From Agapanthus africanus (lineage: Eukaryota > Streptophyta > Magnoliopsida > Asparagales > Amaryllidaceae), in the NCBI GenBank assembly GCA_030015575.1, contig CM057338.1, forward strand, positions 307,089,827-307,153,826: 64,000 nucleotides of DNA. Reading direction: 5' to 3'. The notes beneath the pieces are model-generated. The model ran no database searches. It was not told the DNA's origin and was given only the letters and a program-made list of their open reading frames with translations. Positions 31,358 to 42,863 of the stretch are shown here, one piece after another; positions within the stretch are counted from its first letter, which is position 1; every line of letters starts with the position of its first letter. Made by a program: the position numbers and the translations under genes.

Positions 31358-31559
31358 ACAGTGGAAGACGGCGACAGAGGACTCATTTTATGGGACCATT
31401 GGTTACAAAACACATGGGTCCCACAAAATCAAGATGGCGGCTGGCTAATGATGAGGCAAAGCAATTACAATGAGACAAAAGGAAGATTCTCATTAAATAA
31501 ACAGTGGATTTCAAATGACCCTACACATTCCCCTAAGAAAAATCCATCTTGGACTCTGC

Positions 31560-32720
31560 AACAAATCAAACAGAATCAAGGGAATTAAATTCCCAGAAAG
31601 AGACACTGCAAACTTCTTCTTCTTGGTTGCAAAAAGACAACTCAGGGCAAGAAAACCCGAAGGAGTTCTCTGGGAGGAACTGAGTTTTTCATAGGAATTA
31701 AATTCCTTTTGAAAAAGGGTAATTAAATTCCCAAGGACATTTTTCAGAGCCAAAGCTCTTTGAAGATGGAATTAAATTCCATGGAAAAGACAAACAAACA
31801 CCATCAACCCCTGAAAATCAGAGAAACCCTAAAGGGCCTGTTGATTAAAGAATGAATGGGTTTCTTGTTAAAGAACTTAAAGAAAAAATGGATTCTTGTT
31901 AAAAGGGAAAACCCTTGGTATGGATTTAAAATCCAGTGAAGGTTTTTGTGAAAGTTCTTCGATCGTTCAAAGATCATTACCTGAAGAAAGGGTCTTTTTT
32001 GAACAGAGTTAAACTATGAAAATATTCGAGGCAGAGAACTAAACTCTGGAAAGGAAAATTAAGTTCTCTAAAGAAAAAAATTTGCAAGGAAGAAGATGAA
32101 AGAGTGGAGGCGCTTCTGAATAGACCCCTGCATTTATAGGATGTGATGGAAACGTTTCATCTCCCCTATTCCCTAGATGGATCCAACGGTCACAAAAGTT
32201 ACAGCGTTGCACTCACGTGCAGACATGTGAGAGCAACGATGTGGGGGCATTTGTTCCCTGATTAAAAATCAGGAACTACCTCAATGAGGTATCACGTGCT
32301 CACACGTGACCAATGGTCACGTGTTGACACGTGATGGTTACAACAGAAATGAAAACAAGCGGCTGAGGAAATGACTTAATTGGGGGTCACGTGCCCACAC
32401 GTGACCAGGGGTCATGTGCCCGCACGTGACAGGATTTGAAAGCCTTACAGTTTAATAGAATTAAATTCTAAATTCCTCTAAATCTTTCCAAATGGAAAAG
32501 GGTTATAGGGAACCGTTGGATTAAAAATCCAGGGGTGATTAAAAATCACCAATTTATGGAAAAATCTTAGACAAGGAAAGATTTCCCTAAATCTCACCGA
32601 AAATAACAAACAGAATATTTTTGGATTGAAAATCCAACGGTGAATAAAATTCACTGAATGATCTAACGGATCATATTAATTATAAAAACAAACAAAATCT
32701 TTCAATGAGAGATTTACTAA
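31560..32720 (+). repeat. Scattered short palindromes of the GGAATTAAATTCC type
   Basis: Many units with a central TTAA(A) or TTAAAAA and matching arms, for example GGGAATTAAATTCCC (about 31580), TAGAATTAAATTCTA (about 32456), GGATTAAAAATCC (about 32519) and GTGATTAAAAATCAC (about 32535). No coding region is evident. Confidence 0.7.
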
Positions 32721-34185
32721 ACAAATTGATATTTTTCCTTCTCCTATAAATAGGAGCCAAGAGGAGAAGAAAGGGATAGAATTTTGGGGGGATAGAATTT
32801 TGGGGAGATAGAATTTTGGAATCTTGAAATTTCAGAGAGAAAAGAAAGGAGAATTTAATTCTCAACAAAGAAAACCCTAGGTGAGAAAAGAAAGGGGATC
32901 AAAACTTCAAACAGAGAATTTAATTCTCAAAATCTAAGAGTTTAACTTTTCTGCATAAGAAACTTAGTTCTTTCTCTAGTTGAAGATCTGCAGAAGCAAA
33001 TCTCCCCATAGATTGAGAATTTAATTCTCATCGGGTTGAGATTTTGCCATGCAGATCCAAGACTTAGAGGGAGAATTGAGTTCAGAGAATTTAATTCTCC
33101 CAAATTTATAGGAATTTAATTCCTCCAAGATAAATTAGGGTTTAAACCCTATTTGAGAATTTAATTCTCCCAAATTATAGGAATTTAATTCCTCCAAGAT
33201 AAATTAGGGTTTAAACCCTATCTGAGAATTTAATTCTCCTAAAACTATAGGAATTTAATTCCTTCAAGATGGACAAAACTAGGGTTTAACCCTAATTGAG
33301 AATTTAATTCTCTCAGATTTATAGGAATTTAATTCCTCCTAAAATGAAATTAGGGTTTCACCCTTACACAAGAATTTAATTCTTTTACATATATGGGAAT
33401 TTAATTCCTCTAAAGAAAATTAGGGTTTAACCCTATATAAGAATTTAATTCTTTCAAATAGGAATTTAATTCCTCTAAAACATAACTAGGGTTTAACCCT
33501 ACAGAGAATTTAATTCTTAAAAAAACCAAAAAAAACAAAGAGCCTTGAAAGATCTCCATGCATGCAAAAGACTAAGGTCACCTGACCCCTGAAAAGATCC
33601 CCAAAAATAAGAAGGAATAAGCTTTGAGGCAATGCCTCACGTGCTCCCACATGACCTACAAAACACAGAAAGAAAAAGCAAAGGAAATATGAGCTTTGGG
33701 CGCTCTCACGTGTCCCCACGTGACCCCTTAGCGAGTGCTTTAATGATCAGTGCATAAATCTCCATCACGTGTCAACACGTGATGCTCAAAAGATGAAAAA
33801 ATGTTTAACACTTATTTGCAGAACAAAGTGAGGAGATCTGGCCCCACCTTTGGACGCTCTCACGTGTTACACGTGACCCCTTGATAAATGCTTTAATAAT
33901 CAGCGCATAAATCTCCATCACGTGCCAACACGTGATAGCCAGAAAGTTAAAAAGTGTTTAACACTTATTTGCAAAGCAAAGTAAAAGAGATCTGGCCCCA
34001 CCTTTGGGTGCCCTCACGTGCCCCCACGTGACCCCTAAACAAATCTCCCAAAATGAGAAGGGAAAAGATTGGAGGCAATGCCTCACGTGCTCCCACGTGA
34101 CTTCCAAAACAAAGGGAACAAAAGCAAAGGCAACGCTGGCTTTGGGCGCTCTCACGTGTCCTCACGTGGCCCCACGTAACCCACT
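32213..34185 (+). promoter_or_regulatory. Paired CACGTG (G-box) dyads
   Basis: About a dozen copies of TCACGTG, a spacer of usually four bases, then CACGTGA: 32292-32309, 32317-32334, 32387-32404, about 32411, 33640, 33707, 33766, 33860, 33917, 34014, 34082 and 34152. Spacers differ (CTCA, TTGA, CCCA, CCCG, TCAA, CCAA, CCCC and others). CACGTG is the core G-box bound by plant bZIP and bHLH factors. Regulatory function is inferred from the motif only. Confidence 0.7.
33014..33515 (+). repeat. Array of three alternating palindromes
   Basis: About six units of 65-75 bp. Each combines GAGAATTTAATTCTC, AGGAATTTAATTCCT and AGGGTTTAAACCCT. Later units change the arms in a paired way (AAGAATTTAATTCTT at about 33371 and 33440). 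Confidence 0.9.
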
Positions 34186-34385
34186 CCTATTTAGTGTGTA
34201 ACACTAATTTGACAACTTCATTTCCAATGTTTAACACTGTCATGTTCTAGTGTTTAACACTAAATTGGGGATTATATTTCCAGTGTTTTAACACTGATTG
34301 TATTTTAGTGTTTAACACTAATTTGAGAGTTCTATCTCTAGTGTTTAACACTGTTGTTCTCTAGTGTTTAACACTACTTTTAACC
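34186..34385 (+). repeat. AGTGTTTAACACT palindrome array
   Basis: About seven to eight near-identical palindromes AGTGTT-(T)-AACACT separated by 12-20 bp, with related single copies at about 33808 and 33953. Confidence 0.9.
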
Positions 34386-34705
34386 AAATCGGCTAATTCT
34401 CCAGAGGCAAAAGTCTTCCCTTCAACTGAATCTCAAAATTGAGTAAAATTCAGAGCTATAATGTCCACTGCTCAATCAAAGATAAAAAATGTTACCAAAG
34501 CCCTCAAACTCTGGTTTAGCATTGCTAAATAATGTGGGATGAAACCAGACAAATGTCTAATGGTCCAACAAAATGGCCAATATTTCAAACTTAATTGGAC
34601 TTAGCCCAAATTGGCCATAATTCCTCAATTCAGACTCAACTGAGCCAATGTGCTCATAATATAATTAACTGATCTTAGCTCCAAATTGGACTACAGATCA
34701 TTTAA

Positions 34706-35801
34706 TCCATCTTGGTTCAAGGGTACATATCTTCACTCCTTTGATATTTGTCGTTGTAATTCCTCAACGTCTTCAAAAAGGTGACGGGTCCTGACAATCA
34801 CACATTTCACGGACTGTGGGGTCCTTAAACCCATGGACTATGATGTCCTTAACCTAGACCGTGATGTCTTAAAACTAACAACGGACTGTGGAGTCCTTAA
34901 ACCCATGGACTATGATGTCCTTAATCTCGACCGTAATGTCGTAAAACTAACAACGGACTGTGGGGTCCTTAAACCCACGGACTATGATGTCCTTAAGCTC
35001 GACCGTGATGTCTTAAAACTAACAACGGACTGTGGGGGTCCTTAAACCCATGGACTATGATGTCCTTAACCTCGACCGTGATGTCTTAAAACTAACATTG
35101 GACTGTGGGGTCCTTAAACCCATGGACTATGATGTCCTTAACCTCGACCGAGATGCCTTTAAACTAACAAAGGACCGAGATGTCCTTAAACTAACATTGG
35201 ACCGTAATGTCCTTAAACTAATCGACCGCAATGTCACTAAACTAAACAATAGAGCCCAATTGCTCTCTTGTTGGATCTAAACGATCCCGTTAAGTTGATC
35301 TTAGTCTAAAATGAGACTAACGTATCCTTAACAAACGTTTAAGTTGATCTTAGTCTCAAATGAGGCTAACGTATCTTTAAACCCAACCCCCCAAACCCAA
35401 ATCTAAGAAAGATACGGATTTGGACTAATCCACGCCCTACGGGCAACAACATAAATTAGTCTCCGTATATAATTCATGGGCAATCACAAACAAAACAAAC
35501 ACACACGACACGAAGTGACCATCTGGAGAAGGAGAAAGTTGTTACCGCGATGCGGTAACGTAATTAACTGCAGGGGCCTGCGCCTGCAGGGAAGAGCATC
35601 CTCACAATCAGAAACCCCTCAAACGAGGGGGAATCTGACGAAATCTGCTACATCGGCCGCATCCATTTAAACCTTCGATACATGGTGCCATAAATCAACT
35701 TGGAATCTTCGGAGAGGTAGACGGATAACACCAATTAGCATCTGCCCCGAATTTCAGGCAAGACGTTTATCGCGTCTTGTCGCGTCTTTCGGCGGGGAAC
35801 A
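34706..35801 (+). repeat. Confirmed right part of the 3' LTR of element A
   Basis: Aligns with 1-1089. It includes the 72-bp array (34815-35250) and ends GGGGAACA. The following AAAGA is a possible target duplication. Confidence 0.93.
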
Positions 35802-35809
35802 AAAGAGTA

Positions 35810-37330
35810 ATAAAAATTTACAAACAATCATACGGAAAAATTATTACAAGTAGAGTAAAAACAAGAAACGCTGAAAAATACATAATTGCGATTAATAGAT
35901 CTGAACATTGGCCTTTCTGGAATTTTATCTTTCTGGACCAAAAATTTATAAAATTATATGACAACAAAATATGATTAATAGTTCCTTTATTCTTCTAAAT
36001 TTTTCTAATACATTTTAAAATGAAAACCATGAAATATTTTGAGATTGTGTCTGTTCTATTAAATTTTCCATTTGAAAAATTTATGACAAAATAAGTCTAA
36101 GTAGTATGCAACTCTGAGTTTTTAATTTCAGGATGAGCATAAAGATCTATCAGAATGCATTTGAAATTCTGTATTATGAGAGAATATAATTACACAATAT
36201 CATATTCCAAAACCCTCAATTAAACAATTAGTTATAATAGATATCTAATGGCATATGCAAACTAGAATTAATTCATAACTCCATATCTCTACTCAAACAA
36301 TATCATTGAAGTCATGTGTTTTTGTTTCTTCAGAGTTGTCTTATCTCCAAATGGTTGTTATACATAACTAACAACCGTCACATTATTATAAGCCTAGAAA
36401 GTTTCAATAGTCTATCTAAAAACGGAAAGAAAAAGTAACAGAATTTTAAAAGCAATGATCAACACAGAGAAATTGTTACAAGTAGAGTAAACATAACAAA
36501 CGCTGGAAAAAACATAAATACAGTAAATGGATCTAAGTATTGGCATTTCTGGAATTTCATTTTTTTCCAATAAAAAATCTATAAAATTGTATGACAACAA
36601 AATATGGTTAATAATTCCTTTATTATTCTAAAATCTTCTAATACATTTTTTTTTAATGAAAACCATGAAATATTTTGAGATTGTATTTGTTCTATTAAAT
36701 TTTCCATTTGAAAAAATTTGTAACAAAATAAATCTAAGCTGTATGCGACTCTGAGTTTTTAATTGCAGGATGAGTATAAAGATCTTTCAGAATGCATTTG
36801 GAACTCTGTATTATATGAGAATATATCATATTGCAAAACCCTCAATTAAAATATTAGTTATAACAGATATCTAATAGCGTATGCAAATTAAAATTAATTT
36901 ATAACTTCGTACTTCCACTTAAACAATATTTTTGATATCATGTGTTTTTGTGCCTTAAAAGTTATCTTATCTCCAAATGATCGTTGTCATCTTTTATCTG
37001 TGAAGAAAATGTCTCGGTATTTATCAATATACTTATTGAAAAAAAATTCTATAGTTCAAATTAGAACCTTAGTTTACTAGCTTGAACCCCTCAATTCATC
37101 AAAATACATTATCATTAATAGCATAACTATCTTATACTTAGGATTCCATTAAGTAATCGCTAAAATAAAGCTAATTCATCTTAACATTTTAAAACAAATC
37201 ATGTACTTATGATAAATGGATTTGAAAATATGTTCCACGCATAAAATATACTTAAAAACTTATGATTGCAATATTCCAAAAAAAGTAAAATGAGATGGAA
37301 AAAAAATTCATATTATAAATAAAATATCAG
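35810..37330. repeat. Duplicated block of about 650 bp in the Helitron
   Basis: 35820-36440 and 36465-37000 share, in order, TACAAGTAGAGTAAA, a GGATCT...TTTCTGGAATTT stretch, an AAATATTTTGAGATTGT stretch and a GATCT(A/T)TCAGAATGCATTTG stretch. They are decayed copies of one unit, with a third, weaker copy from about 40070-41240. No gene is seen. Confidence 0.8.
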
Positions 37331-37416
37331 CAACAGCACCAACAACTAGAACACTCCATCATTGAGTGGTGTAGGTTCTCCAATACAAAGTTGTCAAACA
37401 ATAATCATTAAGTTCT

Positions 37417-37749
37417 TCATATATAAAAAGAAGAAATATCTTTTGATTGTCCAAAAGTCTGCAAGATAATCGCAATGGTCATAGATTCATCATCTTTCTT
37501 CTCATCTAAACCTCCATAAATCTCCATTGACTTTGGCGACGGTGGCGGTGGAGAAGGCGGTGAATAAGAAACACGGTCATTGAAAAACCCCAGATAATGA
37601 AAATTGTTTCTCGCCCCTTCAGATCCATTGAACGATATCGAAGAGAGACTGTCATTCACGATCAACTCCTCCGATGGCGGCGATGGAGGAGGCGGTGAAT
37701 AAGAAGCATGGGAATTGAAAAAACCCGGGTAATGAACAAAATTGGTCAT
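37417..37749 (-). CDS. Proline-rich two-repeat fragment, unknown
   Basis: 110 codons on the minus strand. Two repeats of about 50 residues share NFHYLGFFN/FVHYPGFFN, then SYSPP followed by a proline run, then SSISFNGSEGA. Upstream DNA (37750-37800) retains the end of a third repeat, out of frame. The GC content is higher than the surrounding Helitron DNA, so this is probably a captured coding fragment. I do not recognise the family. The ATG at 37749 is simply the first in frame. Confidence 0.45.
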   Translation of the reverse strand: MTNFVHYPGFFNSHASYSPPPPSPPSEELIVNDSLSSISFNGSEGARNNFHYLGFFNDRVSYSPPSPPPPSPKSMEIYGGLDEKKDDESMTIAIILQTFGQSKDISSFYI

Positions 37750-38779
37750 TGCCCTTTCAGGCCCACTGAACGATATCGAACAGAGATCCTAAGCTATAGC
37801 GGCCTCCTCAGTCGTGTCGAATGTGCCTAGCCAGTGCCTTTTTTTGGTGTGTGGGTTTCAGATTTCTGCTGAATATCGTCCCCAATTACGTTTGCGGACG
37901 CCTAAGTATTCGGTGGAGCCTTGGGTTGTTCTTCTTTGTGGTTGGTTTTGGTTGGGAAGTTGCATTTGTGAGAGATGATCTTGCATTTGGCTACCGGATA
38001 TGAGAGTGAAGATGGTAAGGATTATGAGATGATCAATCTATATATAGGCTACAAAGTAGAATATACAGTAATTTAGATTGGGGTTTTCTTATGTAAATGT
38101 GTCTTAGTTGAAATATAGAAAAATCTTCAATATATAAGTGATGATGTGGATTGCATTAATTTAGATTATGGTTTTGTTAGATGATCGAATGTTTGGTATA
38201 GTTGAAAGGCTAGAGTTTTGGTACGGCATTAGCATATGAACGAATTTTTATGGTTCTTTACTAAGAACAGTGGAGTTCTAAATGTCGTTTGCATTTAAAT
38301 TTAGGGTTTTGGTAAAGCAGTTGTAGATTCATGTTTAAATTGTTTTACTAGGTTTTTGTGCATGTCTCCTTCTAGGAAAACAATAATTTTTAATTGCTGA
38401 ATGAAACAAATTATTAGCATGCCTCAAATTAATTTTAAATTTGTTTGTGTTACACATTGCCTATGCATATAGAGGATCTTTTTAGTTACTAAGTACAAAT
38501 CTATAGAAATATATGATTTAGAATTCTATTTCCATGAGAACCCCCGCTCGCCCAATTTATTTGTTTACTCAAAAATTTTAAATTCCAAAATTTCAAGATC
38601 ATCTTGAAAACTCTTAATCGAACTTTACACCTTTAAACAAATTTTAGATTTATCACTAGCTACGTTTACTTAATGCGTTCTCGCTTATCATTTTTCCAAA
38701 AGAGATATTGACTTATAAGATTCAACATATTTTGCAACTTCATGCCTTCATAACCAATGGGGACCATTCTGTTGTGTTT

Positions 38780-40835
38780 AGTTTAGATGGGTTATGTTAT
38801 TAGCTATCTGGAAAGGGTCATATATACTTGTGCATCTCTGCAATCAGATCTTAATATATACTGCATATTTTATTGTTATCGAGGAATTTGTCCAACTCCA
38901 AATAGATTGTGAAAGCGCTGTTTAGGACAACGATTGGATAGATGATGCGTGATTGATCATATGATTGTTTGTATAATATCATATATAGAAATATGAAGAA
39001 AAATGCATGATGGGATAGATGGAGCTATGTATTTCCAATGCACCATAATTGCATTTCCTGTTTTCACGGTTGAAGCACGTTTGGTTGTCTTATTTTTCAC
39101 TAGACAATATCAAGGATTGTCTTTTCCAAATATTTTTATTTAATTTACTCAAATTACGATGCTATTAAATCAGTCAAATCATACATTTGTCAAAATATAC
39201 CTTATTGAAAACTGTTTATTTGCAGAGTGCAATAATGATATGAGCTGTAAATATATATATTTCATCTGTCCAATCATGTATTTTTTCTTCATTCATGTTT
39301 ATATATGATATGACATTGAAATAGTCATTTAGACTAAAGCATAACTCGACTTTAATTTTTCTTTTTAACAGAGAATGCATTAATTGTTTTTATCTCTTTA
39401 ATCCCTTATCACCTCATGTAGTCAAATGAACTTTGTTATAAAATTCACCACTTGGTTGCTATGACAAATAATACTTTCTTTTCTAGAATCAGATTTTGAT
39501 GTATACTGCATATTTTATTACTATCGAGAAATCTGTCCAACTTCAAATAGATTGTGAAAGCGATGTTGGAGACAACGATTGGATAGATAATGTATGATTG
39601 GAAAGATAATTGTTTGTATAATATCATAAATAGAAATATGAAGAAAAATGCATGTTGAGACAGATAAAGCTATGCATTTCCAATTCACCATAATTGCATT
39701 CCCTGTTTTCACGGTTGAAGCACGTTTGGTTCTCTTCTTTATCACTAGGTAATATCAAGGATTATATTTTCTAAATATTTTTATTTAATTTACTCAAATT
39801 ACGATACTATCAAATCAGCCAAATCATACATTTGTCAAAATATATTTTATTGAAAATCGTTTATATACAGAGTGTATTAATGATATGAGTTGAATGCATA
39901 TACTTCATCCGTCTAATTATGCATTTTTTCTTTATGCTTATTATACATGATATGACATCGAAAATAGTCGTTTAGACTAGAGCATATTTCGGTTTTCTTT
40001 TCTCTTTTTAACGGAGAATGCATTAATTCTTGACGTCTATTTATATTTTATTGAAAACCGTTCTCAACATAGAAAAGTTATCATAAGTAGAGCAAAAACA
40101 ACTAATGCATAGAGAAAACACATAAGTGTTGGATAAAAAGTTGTCGGGACTATCCATACTTGATTTTTCGATTTATAAGATATAAGATAAAAGTATTACA
40201 TGTTAGAAAGTTCATATAAATCATAAACTGAGTATCGTAATATTATAAGTTGATGTAACTTTTATGAGTTACCTAGAAAGTCATTTTAAAAGAACTCTAC
40301 TTTTTCAAAGATTCCTATTAACAAATACAACCAACTCTTTCTGTGGTATAGTTATACTTCTATCTATGTATATGGGAGGTAATTTTAGTTATGTCACTTC
40401 AAAGTTCAACAACTTAACGGATATTATTGTAAGTCAATTTTTATTATACTTAAATAAAATCTAAAGTTTTTCTTTATTTTTTACTCGACTGCCTTTCTCA
40501 GTCGATTATGTCTCTATGCTAGAGTTAGAAATGAAGAGTTTAAAATTCTCTTAAGTTTCATAAAAAACATCTCACTGACTTTTGATGCATGGTTTTTTCT
40601 TTTAGAGTTCAATTTTGATATTATAAAAACATTATGCTGATTTAAATGTTTTTATTTAAATTCATGTATGATACTTTGTGTTATTTGTTTATATCGTTCA
40701 TTTAATTTCTTTGAAGTAATATCCATTTTGATATTTTTTTGTTATTTGCCTATACAACTCATTTTATTTCTTTGAGGTAACAATATTTACTTAGTTAGGT
40801 ATACTTATTGAAATGAAGAACAATAATAAATCAAT

Positions 40836-40877
<42 letters not shown>

Positions 40878-42720
40878 TTCAACTACATAGCAGTATCTAA
40901 AATTAGTTTAATGGAATATTAATACAATGATATGGATTCAGATAAATGATAAGTATTGCATTGAATGGATCTAATCATTGGGCTCCCTGAAATGTCATCT
41001 CCATCAACCCGAAATGTAAGTTCTCTTCCATATATAGAATTGTATAACGGTGGAGTATAATTAATAATTTCTGTATTATTCTATAATTTTCTAATACTAT
41101 TTTTATAAAAATCATGAAATATGTTAAGCTCAACTTTATTCTATTAAAATTTCTATTAGAAAGAAAAAAATTTAATAACAAAAAAAATCTTAATTATATA
41201 TAACTTCAAATTTTTAATTTCAGGATGGGCATAAGGATGTACTCAGAATGTAATTGGAATTGTGCATTACAGAAGGATATACTGCTAAATGGACAGCGAG
41301 AGTTGATATTGTCAATTTTAGTATATTATGCTTTATGTTTCGTGATTTCATAACCAATGGACACCATCCAGTTGAATTTAGTTTAGGTGGGATATGCTAT
41401 CAGTTGTATAAAAATTATAGTTATGAAGTGTTCGACCATGCAATAATTGTCTTCTGCATGTTTTATTGCTATCGAGGAACCTGTCCGGTCCGAATATATC
41501 GTGAAAATGATGTTCGTAAGAATGACCATCATTGCACATTTATCACTCCTCTTATGAAGTGTTCGAGCATGCAATAATTGTCGCTTCTTTAAGGCGTGGA
41601 GATTATCCTTGATGTAAAAGTATTTTGCTATGTATAATGAAATTCTAAAATCAAGATGTAATATCATCACAGAGTTTAAGCGATATTTATCTTCCATTTT
41701 TTATCATGTCAGTTATAGGTTATTTTTATACAATTATGTAAACTTTAGTTATATGAATATTTTATAAATCCTTCCAATCATTATACTTATGATACCTTAC
41801 TTGCTATATAATATTTGTTGTTAATAAGAAATTAAAAATAATAAGTCTAAAAGAAAATAAAAATCAATAAGCCAAACGATATATATTTATTTATTCTAAA
41901 TATTAAGTTATACACTGAATAGAAAGTATAACAATGATTGGACAGATGATTGTTTGTACAATATCATATATAAATATATGAAGAAAAATGAATGATGGGA
42001 TAGATGAATCCAGTATTTCTAATTCATTGTAATTGCATTTCCTATTTTTGCGGTTGAAACGCATTTGATTGTCTTCTTTACTATTAAACAATATCAAGTA
42101 TTATCTTTTCCAAATATTTTTATTTGATTTACTCAAGTTACGATGCTATCAAATCAGTCAAATTATACATTTACCAGAATATACTTTATTGAGATTTTTT
42201 TGCATGTATAGTGCAATTATGATATGATCTATAAATACATATACTTCATCCGTCCAATCATACGTTTTTTGCATCCCTATATATATATGACACGACATCA
42301 AAATGAAGAAAAATGCATGAAAGGACACATGAAGCCACCATTTCCAGTTCACCCTAATTGCATTCCCTTTTTTCACGGCTGAAGCACTTTTTGTTGTCTT
42401 TTTTGTCACCAGACAATATAAAGTAATGTCTTTTTCAAATATTTTTATTTAATTTACTCAACTTACGATGCCATCAAACCAGTCAAATTATATTTTGTCA
42501 GAATATGTTTTATTGAGAATTTTTCACATGCATAGTGCAATTATGATATGAGTTATAAATGCATATATTTCATCCCTCCAATCATGTGTTTTTTCTTCAT
42601 GCATATTTATATATGATATGATATCAAAATGAAGAAAAATGCATGATGGGACCATATAGCTATACATTTCTAATTCACCATAATTGCATTCGCTACTTGC
42701 TAATTTTAAATTTCAAACTG
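38780..42720. repeat. Dispersed 0.2-0.3 kb blocks in the Helitron
   Basis: A block with ATATGAAGAAAAATGCATGA, then TTCAC(C)ATAATTGCATT, then TTTTCACGG(T/C)TGAAGCAC, then CAATATCAA(G), then TTTTTATTTAATTTACTCAA occurs at about 38995-39200, 39640-39850, 41975-42180, 42305-42490 and in part at 42615-42690. Its second half also appears at 44070-44170. Copies differ by 10-20% by eye. Microsatellite (AT)n runs are at 40842-40874 and 42736-42769. No gene was found between the blocks. Confidence 0.8.
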
Positions 42721-42731
42721 ACTTGGTGACT

Positions 42732-42773
<42 letters not shown>

Positions 42774-42863
42774 ATGATCATGCATTTTCTCACAAACACT
42801 TATGCCTGACTATTTCAAGTACTCAAGTTGTCCATAAAGAAGCTTAAGCTTAGTCCGTCGGCA

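Larger units (their letters stand above)
1..35801 (+). mobile_element. Element A: giant Tat-lineage Ty3/gypsy retrotransposon (5' end cut by window)
   Basis: The sequence from base 1 matches that from 34706. The two copies run in parallel to 1089 and 35801, where both end in GGGGAACA, so they are the 5' and 3' LTRs of one element. Between them, on the plus strand, lie gag, an aspartic protease, RT with YIDD, a gypsy RNase H, a second RNase H and integrase. A second (archaeal-like) RNase H, very long LTRs and an extra antisense ORF are known traits of the Tat/Ogre/Retand lineage. By eye the visible LTRs differ at roughly 4% of positions. Internal length is inflated by two nested elements (10955-17597 and 23686-30258). 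Pol carries many stops and frameshifts, so the copy is dead for autonomous movement. AAAGA directly follows the 3' LTR as a possible target duplication. The matching left flank is outside the window. Confidence 0.9.
31289..35801 (+). repeat. 3' LTR of element A (left edge tentative)
   Basis: The right part, 34706-35801, is confirmed by the 5' LTR. The left edge cannot be proved because the 5' copy starts outside the window. AATAGGGGAAAAC followed by TGTTAAAG at 31289 looks like a polypurine tract plus LTR start, giving about 4.5 kb, within the range of Tat LTRs. The region is tiled with short palindromes and has no convincing gene. Confidence 0.6.

Noticed and set aside
38036-38065. Helitron 5' end at a TCTATATATAGG stretch
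   Set aside because: The sequence to its left shares repeats with the right side and belongs to the same Helitron, so this is not the terminus.
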